Source: CAVQCX01 sp050050175 (GTDB lineage Bacteria > Pseudomonadota > Gammaproteobacteria > Chromatiales > Chromatiaceae). From it: DNA of 5,247 nucleotides. The notes beneath the pieces are model-generated. The model ran no database searches and was not told the DNA's origin. It saw only the letters and a program-made list of their open reading frames with translations. Shown here piece by piece: positions 1 to 4,963 of this stretch. Position numbers and translations under genes: made by a program. The stretch spans positions 1 through 5,247 of the forward strand of contig JASFUT010000250.1 in NCBI GenBank assembly GCA_050050175.1. The letters are read 5' to 3'. Each line of letters opens with the position of its first letter. Positions within the stretch are counted from its first letter, which is position 1.

Positions 1-131
1 AGGTCGAAGCCGTTCGGTCCCGTGGCGCTCGTCGACGCCCCGTATCGGGCGAGCACCAGCACTGCGAGCAGACCGTATATCAGCGGGCGGGCGGCGCGGT
101 GACGGATCAGCGGCGGATTCAGACGTGCCAT
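1..131 (-). CDS. Possible N-terminus of a membrane or exported protein, cut by the window edge
   Basis: The minus strand reads 43 codons from an ATG at 131 to the window edge. The N-terminus has a basic stretch (RHRAAR, residues 10-15) followed by a hydrophobic segment (about residues 16-29, PLIYGLLAVLVLAR) and a small, polar tail. This fits an uncleaved signal anchor or signal peptide oriented with the N-terminus inside. The reading lies 80 bases downstream of the deacetylase gene on the same strand, so it could be co-transcribed with it. Against it, no Shine-Dalgarno sequence precedes the ATG (the bases before it are CCTCCTGC). The opposite strand is also open, with a stop at 100-102, and could instead be the tail of a converging gene. 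No family was recognised. The hydrophobic segment makes the minus-strand reading the more likely one. Confidence 0.42.
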   Translation of the reverse strand, partial: MARLNPPLIRHRAARPLIYGLLAVLVLARYGASTSATGPNGFD

Positions 132-211
132 GCAGGAGGAGACCCGGGCTCCGGGCCAGGTCTTTCCCGAGGCCTTCGCAGCGGCCTGGTCCCCCTGCGG
201 AGGCCGCCGGG

Positions 212-1165
212 TCAGGCCTCGAGGAAGGCCTCCACGACCGCACACCAGGCCTCCGCCAGGTTGGTCCGGTTGTACCCCCCCCCTCCCACGGCGAGGATCC
301 GCCCGTCGCAGTGGCGCTCCGCCAGCGCGCACAGCCGGCGCGCCGCGTGGGCATGGGCCGCGGGCGTATACGCCAGGTCGGCGATGGGGTCACCGGCAAG
401 GCTGTCGGCGCCCGCCTGCAGCAGGATGAACTGGGGCTCGCAGCGGTCGATGAAGCGCTCGACCTTCGACCAGATCTCGACGAAGGTCTTGTCGTCCGCG
501 CGCGGCGGCATGGGCACGTTCAGCTTGCGCCCCTGCGCTTCGCCCTTGCCGGTCTCCAGCATGCTGCCCGTGCCCGGATAGAGGTAGCGGCCGTCCTCGT
601 GCATGTCGGCGAAGCACAGGGCGGGATCGGACTCGAAGGCGTAGAAGACCCCGTCGCCGTGGTGCGCGTCGATGTCCACGTAGGCGATGCGCTCGAGCCC
701 GTGGATCGACTTCAGCGCCTGGATGGCGATGCCGCAGTCGTTGATTGCGCAGAACCCCGCGGCCTGGTCGCGGCGGGCGTGATGCAAGCCCGCAATCGGC
801 ACGAAGACCCGGCGGCAGCGGCCGCCCATCAGACGCTCGATCCCGTCCAGCACGCTGCCCGCGACCATCGCCGAGGCCTCGTAGACACCGGGGAAGGCGG
901 GGGTGTCCCCGTAGTCGAGCAGACCCTCTCCGAGCTCCGACAGTCGGCGCAGGTGCTCGATATACTCCCGGGTGTGGAACAGGATGAGGGCCTCTTCGCC
1001 CGCCTGCACGGGCTCAAGGAGGCGCACCCGCCGGTCGAGTCCCCGTTCGCGGAAGACCCGTCCGAACGCCTCAAGCCTGTCGGTTCCGAAGGGGTGTCCC
1101 TCCCCGAAACCGTACCGGGCAAGGCCCTCGCCGTAGTAGACGCAAACGCCGTTGTGGTTCCCCAT
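212..1165 (-). CDS. Histone deacetylase family protein (AcuC-like, zinc-dependent)
   Basis: A complete arginase/deacetylase-fold enzyme of 317 residues, predicted to hydrolyse acetyl-lysine or a related acetylated amine in the cytoplasm. It has no signal peptide. The N-terminal block YGFGEGHPFGTDRL (residues 18-31) resembles the AcuC/class I HDAC start. The active site looks intact: the His-His dyad H128-H129, the YVDIDAHHGDGV block giving D164 and the metal ligands D166 and H168, the third ligand D254 in LQAGADSLAGD, and the catalytic Tyr298 after the glycine loop GGGG. I chose the ATG at 1165 because an AGG lies 8 bases upstream of it. An in-frame ATG at 1171 sits only 2 bases from that AGG and would add two residues. 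B. subtilis AcuC is longer, so this is the compact form. The physiological substrate cannot be read from sequence. Polyamine deacetylation is a possible alternative, though the motifs fit the AcuC/HDAC side better. Confidence 0.9.
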   Translation of the reverse strand: MGNHNGVCVYYGEGLARYGFGEGHPFGTDRLEAFGRVFRERGLDRRVRLLEPVQAGEEALILFHTREYIEHLRRLSELGEGLLDYGDTPAFPGVYEASAMVAGSVLDGIERLMGGRCRRVFVPIAGLHHARRDQAAGFCAINDCGIAIQALKSIHGLERIAYVDIDAHHGDGVFYAFESDPALCFADMHEDGRYLYPGTGSMLETGKGEAQGRKLNVPMPPRADDKTFVEIWSKVERFIDRCEPQFILLQAGADSLAGDPIADLAYTPAAHAHAARRLCALAERHCDGRILAVGGGGYNRTNLAEAWCAVVEAFLEA

Positions 1166-1171
1166 CCGCAT

Positions 1172-1430
1172 AACCTAAATCCGGCCCGCCGCCGGGACAA
1201 GGGCATCAGCGCCCCCGGCGTTCGGCGGGCCTCGCCCGGGCAGCCTCGTTCTCGGTGCACGCTGCCTCGGAGCCCCGGGGGGTCCGGGATCCGGTACGGG
1301 GACCTCCGCGCTTCCCATGCGAGGGGGGCGCGTTCGGGGTCAGGCGGACTGCAATTCCGAGAGGCGCCGTATGCCCCCAACCGGCCCGATCCACGGTAAA
1401 ATCATTCCATATCAATCGCTTAACACCCAT
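1172..1430. other. Intergenic stretch with no convincing gene
   Basis: This is the divergent gap between the deacetylase start and the cytochrome c5 promoters. About 1190-1390 is very GC-rich with short imperfect inverted repeats. From about 1391 it becomes AT-rich. The long open frames crossing it lack start-site signals and overlap the neighbouring genes. A 21-codon minus-strand frame starting at 1405 has no clear ribosome binding site. The deacetylase promoter must lie here, but no good -35/-10 pair stands out on the minus strand. Confidence 0.5.
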
Positions 1431-1478
1431 TTGACAGGGTTGTCCGGCTTGACCTCTATCGGTAAGTTCTGATATACA
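1431..1478 (+). promoter_or_regulatory. Two overlapping sigma70-type promoters for the cytochrome genes
   Basis: The first promoter has a perfect -35 box TTGACA (1431-1436), a 17-base spacer and a weak -10 CTCTAT (1454-1459). The second has TTGACC (1449-1454), an 18-base spacer and a better -10 TATACA (1473-1478). The two share bases 1449-1459, so polymerase could hardly occupy both at once. The sequence directly upstream is AT-rich and could act as an UP-like element. Transcription from the second promoter would start near 1485 and leave a leader of about 85 bases. Confidence 0.55.
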
Positions 1479-1492
1479 ATGCCGGCTCCGCA

Positions 1493-1527
1493 GCGCGAGC
1501 CCGGCTCGCGCGGCCCGACGGTCGGGC
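1493..1527 (+). promoter_or_regulatory. Two adjacent GC-rich hairpins in the cytochrome c5 leader
   Basis: Bases 1493-1500 (GCGCGAGC) pair perfectly with 1504-1511 around a 3-base loop. Immediately after, 1513-1518 (GCCCGA) pair with 1522-1527 around a 3-base loop. Both lie between the predicted transcription start and the ribosome binding site at 1561. No T-run follows either stem, so they do not look like intrinsic terminators. A role in mRNA stability or translation is inference. Confidence 0.5.
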
Positions 1528-1571
1528 GAGGAGCGCGGATACGAGTCCCGAACAACGGCCAGGAGTCGATT

Positions 1572-1877
1572 ATGAAAAAGATTGTCCTCACTGCGGCGGC
1601 CATGCTGATGGCCGGCTCTGCGACCACCCTGCTGGCGGAAGAGCCCGAGCAGGTCTACAAAACTTACTGCCAGGCCTGTCACGCCACCGGCGTGGCCGGT
1701 GCCCCCAAGCTGGGCGACAAGGAGGCCTGGGCCCCGCGCATCGAGAAGGGCATGGACACCCTGATGGACCACGCCGTGAACGGCTTCAACGCCATGCCGC
1801 CCAAAGGCACCTGCATGGGCTGCTCGGATGAGGACCTGAAGGCCACCGTCGAGTACATGATCGGCAAGAGCCAGTAA
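1572..1877 (+). CDS. Cytochrome c5 family protein (periplasmic monohaem c-type)
   Basis: A 101-residue exported cytochrome that carries electrons in the periplasm, most likely to a terminal oxidase. Residues 1-22 form a signal peptide (KK, then a hydrophobic core, cleavage after LLA). One haem site CQACH spans residues 33-37, with Met75 in NAMPPKG as the probable sixth ligand. The extra pair C81 and C84 (CMGC) just after it is typical of the c5 group, where it forms a disulfide. The ATG at 1572 is preceded by AGGAG (1561-1565, 6-base gap) and starts the signal peptide directly. An in-frame ATG at 1479 lies in the -10 region and would add 31 residues that hide the signal peptide. The dihaem c4 gene follows 80 bases downstream on the same strand, suggesting one operon. 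In Azotobacter and Pseudomonas c5 has been called cycB. Confidence 0.93.
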   Translation: MKKIVLTAAAMLMAGSATTLLAEEPEQVYKTYCQACHATGVAGAPKLGDKEAWAPRIEKGMDTLMDHAVNGFNAMPPKGTCMGCSDEDLKATVEYMIGKSQ

Positions 1878-1879
1878 GA

Positions 1880-1920
1880 CCGCTGCATCGCGGAACGCCC
1901 GGCGCAGCGGATGCGCCGGG
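1880..1920 (+). terminator. Intercistronic stem-loops between cytochromes c5 and c4
   Basis: Bases 1898-1905 (CCCGGCGC) pair perfectly with 1913-1920 around a 7-base loop, just after the c5 stop codon. No clear T-run follows (GCTTCCTCCC), so termination would be partial at best. The stem may instead protect the 3' end of c5 mRNA and let c5 be made in excess over c4. A second stem, CCGCTGC (1880-1886) with GCAGCGG (1904-1910), uses two bases of the first stem's left arm plus its loop. The two are therefore largely mutually exclusive. Confidence 0.35.
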
Positions 1921-1957
1921 GCTTCCTCCCACGTACAGAATCCCAGCAGGTGTCGGC

Positions 1958-2563
1958 ATGAATAAGTGGATCCTCCCCCTGTCGCTCGTTCTCGCGGCCT
2001 CCGGCGGTGTCGCCCAGGGCGCCGGCGACGCCGAGGCGGGCAAGCAGAAGGCAGCCGCCTGCGCCGCGTGCCACGGCACCGACGGCAACAGCGTCAACCC
2101 CCAGTGGCCCAAGGTCGCCGGCCAGCACGCCTCCTATCTGGTAAAGCAGCTCCAGGCATTCAAGAGCGGTGCGCGCGAGAACCCGCTGATGAGCGCCCAG
2201 GCGCAGAATCTCAGCGAGCAGGACATGGCCGATCTCGCCGCCTATTTCTCCAGCCAGGAGCAGACAGAGGGGACCGCCGCTGCCGACAAGGTCGCCCTGG
2301 GCGAGAAAATCTATCGCGGCGGCAACCCGGAGACCGGTGTCGCCGCCTGCATCGGCTGTCACGGGCCGACCGGCTCCGGCAACCCGCCCGCCGTCTATCC
2401 GATGATCGCCGGCCAGCATGCCGACTACCTGGCGAAGACCCTCTCGGACTTCCGTGCCGGCGATCGGGCCAACGACCCGGGGCGCATGATGCGCGGGGTC
2501 GCGGGCAAGATGTCCGACGCGGAGATCGCCGCGGTGGCGCAGTACCTGCAGGGCCTGCGCTGA
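1958..2563 (+). CDS. Cytochrome c4 (periplasmic dihaem c-type)
   Basis: A 201-residue exported dihaem cytochrome that relays electrons in the periplasm, in known cases to cbb3-type or copper oxidases. A signal peptide covers about residues 1-21, and the mature chain begins AGDAEAG as in other c4 proteins. It has two tandem class I domains. The first has CAACH at 35-39 and a probable Met78 ligand. The second has CIGCH at 131-135 and a probable Met177 or Met178 ligand in GRMMRG. The repeated AGQHA-YL-K motif (about residues 54-63 and 151-160) shows the internal duplication. The ATG at 1958 follows AGCAGG (1945-1950) with a 7-base gap. The length matches the family. It sits 80 bases after c5 and 170 bases before dsbA, in an order also known from Pseudomonas. 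The A. vinelandii c4 gene is called cycA. Confidence 0.95.
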   Translation: MNKWILPLSLVLAASGGVAQGAGDAEAGKQKAAACAACHGTDGNSVNPQWPKVAGQHASYLVKQLQAFKSGARENPLMSAQAQNLSEQDMADLAAYFSSQEQTEGTAAADKVALGEKIYRGGNPETGVAACIGCHGPTGSGNPPAVYPMIAGQHADYLAKTLSDFRAGDRANDPGRMMRGVAGKMSDAEIAAVAQYLQGLR

Positions 2564-2594
2564 CACGCCGGGCACGACCCGCAGGAAGGCGTAC

Positions 2595-2644
2595 GGGGGC
2601 GGCTCAGACCGCCCCTCGTCGTCTATGCAGCGGGGCACGACGAG
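2595..2644 (+). terminator. Terminator-like tandem hairpins after cytochrome c4
   Basis: The first stem is GGGGCGG (2596-2602) with CCGCCCC (2609-2615) around a 6-base loop, extended by a G-T pair at 2595/2616. It begins about 30 bases after the c4 stop. The next stem, CTCGTCGT (2615-2622) with ACGACGAG (2637-2644), is perfect over 8 bases with a 14-base loop and shares its first bases with the first stem's right arm. No T-run follows the first stem. The position between c4 and a separate dsbA promoter supports the end of the cytochrome transcript. Confidence 0.45.
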
Positions 2645-2645
2645 C

Positions 2646-2685
2646 TTGATCGAGGTAGGGTCGAAGGCGATATATCGGTTATGAT
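2646..2685 (+). promoter_or_regulatory. Probable dsbA promoter region with a central palindrome
   Basis: The only AT-rich patch upstream of dsbA lies here. TTGATC (2646-2651) with a 17-base spacer to GATATA (2669-2674) is one possible promoter. TATGAT (2680-2685) is a better -10 but lacks a good -35. The perfect 10-base palindrome CGATATATCG (2668-2677) covers the first -10 and sits just upstream of the second, where a repressor or activator could bind. Which element is used cannot be decided by eye. Confidence 0.38.
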
Positions 2686-2733
2686 GAGCGGGCTTCGGTG
2701 TACTGCAACAGTGCCTGACAAGGAGCCATCAAG

Positions 2734-3369
2734 ATGCGCTTGACGATCATCCTCCTGTCCTTTCTGCTCCTGCCCTTCGCCGCGACGGCGCAGCAGGACG
2801 AGCTCCAGGAAGGCGTGCAGTTTCACGCCATCGAGCCCGCGCAGCCCGGGGCCGAAGACGGCCGCGTCAGGGTCAACGAATTCTTCCTCTACAGCTGCCC
2901 GCACTGCCACGAGCTCGAGCCGCTGATCTCCGAGTGGATCGAGCGTCAGCCGGATTATGTGGAGTTTGCGCGGATCCCCGCCGTGTTCAGCCGGCCGGAC
3001 ACCCGCATCCACGCGGAGGCCTTCTACGCCCTCGACCTCATGGGCAAGCTCGAGGAGCTTCATCCGGTCATCTTCGCGGCCATCCACGAGGAGGGGCTCA
3101 AGCTGCGCACCGAGGAGAGCGTCGAGCGGCTTCTCGCCGAGCACGGCGTGGATCTGGACGAGTTTCGCAAGGCCAGGGAGTCCTTTGCCGTGCAGACGAG
3201 CGTGCGCCGAGCCGCGGTGCTCGCCGATCGTTACGGAATCAGCGGGGTGCCTGCCCTGGTCATTGATGGGCGCTATCGCACCAGTCCGGCCGACGCCCGC
3301 GGCTATGCGCAGGCCCTCGCCGTCACCGACGCCCTGGTCCAGAAGGTCCGTGCCGCCAAGCAGGACTGA
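2734..3369 (+). CDS. dsbA: Thiol:disulfide interchange protein DsbA
   Basis: A 211-residue periplasmic thiol oxidase that donates disulfide bonds to exported proteins and is itself reoxidised by the membrane protein DsbB (not in this window). Residues 1-19 form a signal peptide ending ATA before QQDE. The thioredoxin-fold active site CPHC is at 55-58 within FFLYSCPHCHELEP. A helical insert follows, and the cis-proline loop is at V172-P173 in GVPALVIDG. Length and motif order match the DsbA family. AAGGAG (2720-2725) lies 8 bases before the ATG, a strong ribosome binding site. It follows cytochrome c4, as in several gammaproteobacteria. Cytochrome maturation and the Cys81/Cys84 pair of cytochrome c5 are plausible local uses of its activity, by inference. 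The EEP-family gene begins 47 bases after the stop with no terminator between, so the two are probably co-transcribed. Confidence 0.93.
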   Translation: MRLTIILLSFLLLPFAATAQQDELQEGVQFHAIEPAQPGAEDGRVRVNEFFLYSCPHCHELEPLISEWIERQPDYVEFARIPAVFSRPDTRIHAEAFYALDLMGKLEELHPVIFAAIHEEGLKLRTEESVERLLAEHGVDLDEFRKARESFAVQTSVRRAAVLADRYGISGVPALVIDGRYRTSPADARGYAQALAVTDALVQKVRAAKQD

Positions 3370-3416
3370 CCGCGCCGTCCCGGCAGCGGGCACTCAACCA
3401 CTTGGCTGAGGCGGCG

Positions 3417-4223
3417 ATGAGTCAGGTACTGGCCGGACGCTTCACGCCGCGTGCGCAGCCGGTCCAGCGCGACAGCCTGCGTCTGTTGAGCTACAACATC
3501 CAGGCCGGGGTCGATACCCGGTTCTTCCGCCACTACGTAACCCGCAGCTGGCAGCACCTCCTGCCCTATCGCGAGCGCCTCGCAAACCTGAACCGCATCG
3601 CGCTGCTGCTCGCCGACTACGACCTGGTCGGTCTGCAGGAGGTCGATGCGGGAAGCCTGCGCAGCGGTTTCCTGGATCAGACCCAGTACCTGGCGGTGCG
3701 CGCCGGGTTCACTCACTGGTACAAGCAGGTGAACCGCAATCTGGGCAAGCTGGCCCAGCACAGCAACGGGCTGCTCTCTCGGCTGAGGCCCGAGAGCATC
3801 ACCGAGCACAAGCTGCCCGGCATGCCCGGGCGCGGCGCCATGCTGTGCCGGTTCGGCAGTGGTGAAAGCGCCCTCGTGGTGTGCATCCTCCACCTCGCCC
3901 TCGGCCGCCGGGCGCGCCAGCGCCAGCTGGAGTATGTGAGCGAGCTGGTCCGCCCCTTCCCGCATCTGATCGTCATGGGCGACATGAATTGTCACTGCCA
4001 GGCCAGGGAGATGGTCGACTTCGTCGACACCACGGGCCTGCAGGAGCCCTCCTGCGACGAGAGCACATTTCCCAGCTGGCGGCCCATGCGGTCCATCGAC
4101 CACATACTCGTGTCGCCGTCGCTGCGGGTGCGCGACGCGCGGGTGGTGGACTACCCCCTCTCCGACCATCTTCCCATCAGCCTGGAGGTCGATCTCCCTG
4201 CGGGTCTGGTTATCGAGGCCTGA
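3417..4223 (+). CDS. Endonuclease/exonuclease/phosphatase (EEP) family protein
   Basis: A 268-residue cytoplasmic metal-dependent phosphoesterase of the EEP (DNase I/ExoIII-like) superfamily. The catalytic motifs occur in the standard order: SYNIQ (Asn27), LQEVD (Glu75), LHL (His159), GDMN (Asp189, Asn191), SIDHI (Asp228, His229) and SDHLPI (Asp250, His251). There is no signal peptide or membrane segment. The substrate could be DNA, RNA or a phospho-lipid/sugar, and sequence alone does not tell. I chose the ATG at 3417, which has GAGG (3408-3411) 5 bases upstream. A TTG at 3402 in the same frame would add five residues but has a poor upstream signal. The gene follows dsbA by 47 bases, an order also seen in Pseudomonas aeruginosa as a conserved hypothetical. 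It ends six bases from a converging gene. Confidence 0.88.
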   Translation: MSQVLAGRFTPRAQPVQRDSLRLLSYNIQAGVDTRFFRHYVTRSWQHLLPYRERLANLNRIALLLADYDLVGLQEVDAGSLRSGFLDQTQYLAVRAGFTHWYKQVNRNLGKLAQHSNGLLSRLRPESITEHKLPGMPGRGAMLCRFGSGESALVVCILHLALGRRARQRQLEYVSELVRPFPHLIVMGDMNCHCQAREMVDFVDTTGLQEPSCDESTFPSWRPMRSIDHILVSPSLRVRDARVVDYPLSDHLPISLEVDLPAGLVIEA

Positions 4224-4229
4224 TTCCGG

Positions 4230-4245
4230 TCAGCCCTCGGGCTGA
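4230..4245. terminator. Short palindrome at the junction of converging genes
   Basis: TCAGCC (4230-4235) and GGCTGA (4240-4245) form a 6-base stem with a 4-base loop. The palindrome begins at the stop codon of the minus-strand gene and lies 6 bases after the plus-strand stop. It could act as a compact two-way terminator. No T-run follows on either strand, so the call is weak. Confidence 0.3.
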
Positions 4246-4787
4246 ACGTAGAAGTACGTCCACTCCCGCCCCGTCTCCCGCTCGAGGCGCTGCATCAGCT
4301 CGGGCACGGGCACCGCCTCGTTGGGAAACACGTTGCGCACCTCCACGGCCACGCGGGCGAGCCCGCCCGAGCGACGCCAGTTGAGCTCCGCCGGCGTGAG
4401 CCTCATTCCGCAGCGGACGCAGGTGAGGGTATCTGTCGGACCGCCCAGGCGCTGCCGCCAGTCGGTGATCCTCGCACCGCATTCCGGGCAGCGGGGCGGG
4501 GCCGTATTGGTGCCGTGGAACAGGACCGGCTCCCGGGAGGGCCCCACGAGGGCGATGTGACAGAACGCCTCGCTGCCGGGAGCGGGCGGATCGAGCTCGA
4601 TGTGGGGCGAGCACCCCATGAAGCTGATGAGCTCCAGGAAACGCTCTCCGGCCCGGAAGGTGTGCCGGGCCGGGTCCAGGGCGGCGCCCGCCAGACCGAC
4701 GTCCCTGAGCAGGTCGAGCACCGCCTCCGGGGCGGGCGGGGTCGCCAGGGCGTCGGCGGGAGCGAGCATGAGTCGGCCGGTGGTCAT
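4230..4787 (-). CDS. Uncharacterised zinc-ribbon protein
   Basis: A 185-residue soluble protein whose family I do not recognise by name. A four-cysteine zinc ribbon is clear: C100-P-E-C103 and C123-V-R-C126, 19 residues apart. Upstream is a block FLELISFMGCSPHIELDPP (about residues 50-68), which looks like a conserved core, with further Cys59, His62, Cys76 and His77. The C-terminal third (residues 140-185) has alternating hydrophobic residues and an aromatic WTYFYVQ end. There is no signal peptide or membrane helix. The ATG at 4787 is chosen because upstream in-frame codons are low-complexity Pro/Arg/Ala without a start. An ATG at 4769 is a possible alternative. Neither has a good Shine-Dalgarno sequence. 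It is divergent from a ZnuA-type gene under a Zur-like box, which hints at zinc-linked biology, but its function is unknown. Confidence 0.75.
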   Translation of the reverse strand: MTTGRLMLAPADALATPPAPEAVLDLLRDVGLAGAALDPARHTFRAGERFLELISFMGCSPHIELDPPAPGSEAFCHIALVGPSREPVLFHGTNTAPPRCPECGARITDWRQRLGGPTDTLTCVRCGMRLTPAELNWRRSGGLARVAVEVRNVFPNEAVPVPELMQRLERETGREWTYFYVQPEG

Positions 4788-4882
4788 GGGGGGATCGCTG
4801 GGGCTTCGGGGGCGCCGTGCCGAAGGCGTCCGGGTCGCTGCGCCCGACCCGGGTGTCTGCGTACGGGCGGCCGGGGCTCGGC

Positions 4883-4891
4883 ATTCTAGCA
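4883..4891 (-). promoter_or_regulatory. Extended -10 promoter for the zinc-ribbon gene
   Basis: The minus strand reads TGCTAGAAT across these bases: an extended -10 (TG, one base, then TAGAAT, which differs from TATAAT at one position). There is no good -35 box, as often with extended -10 promoters. The transcript would start near 4876 and have a leader of about 90 bases before the ATG at 4787. Confidence 0.4.
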
Positions 4892-4918
4892 GACACGGAG
4901 CCACAGGCGCCGGCGGCT

Positions 4919-4936
4919 GGTATGCTATAACATTAC
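4919..4936. promoter_or_regulatory. Zur-box-like operator covering the znuA-type promoter
   Basis: The 18-base site GGTATGCTATAACATTAC is an imperfect palindrome (12 of 18 positions symmetric) around ATGCTATAACAT. It resembles, from memory, the gammaproteobacterial Zur motif built on ATGTTATAACAT. Inside it the plus strand reads TGCTATAAC (4923-4931), an extended -10 for the gene starting at 4964. Zinc-loaded Zur bound here would block polymerase directly. The site is the only strongly AT-rich patch in this intergenic region. Confidence 0.65.
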
Positions 4937-4963
4937 ACTTTACCGCCCGGAGTCCCGCGCCAG

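Noticed and set aside
181..207. Inverted repeat GCGGCC/GGCCGC after the deacetylase stop
   Set aside because: A 6-base stem with a 15-base loop and no T-run is weak in DNA this GC-rich. Not enough to call a terminator.
125..1399. Plus-strand open frame of 424 codons across the deacetylase region
   Set aside because: It lies opposite a gene with all HDAC motifs intact. Its protein is Arg/Ala/Val-rich without recognisable domains, as expected for the shadow of a GC-rich gene.
1340..1405. Small minus-strand frame of 21 codons
   Set aside because: No Shine-Dalgarno sequence, no distinctive composition, and it lies in the divergent promoter region.
1449..1462. Possible FNR/ANR site (TTGAC, four bases, ATCGG) upstream of cytochrome c5
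   Set aside because: Only 7 of 10 consensus bases match, the right half is poor, and its spacing from either predicted start does not fit class II activation.
1479..1571. Upstream ATG giving a 31-residue N-terminal extension of cytochrome c5
   Set aside because: It begins inside the -10 region, has no ribosome binding site, reads through the leader hairpins and would bury the signal peptide. The ATG at 1572 has AGGAG at good spacing.
1679..2638. Minus-strand open frame of 319 codons opposite the two cytochromes
   Set aside because: The plus strand encodes three CxxCH haem sites and two signal peptides. The minus frame has no recognisable domain.
2623..4169. Long minus-strand open frames opposite dsbA and the EEP gene
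   Set aside because: Both plus-strand genes have complete family motifs and good ribosome binding sites. The antisense frames are explained by GC-rich codon use.
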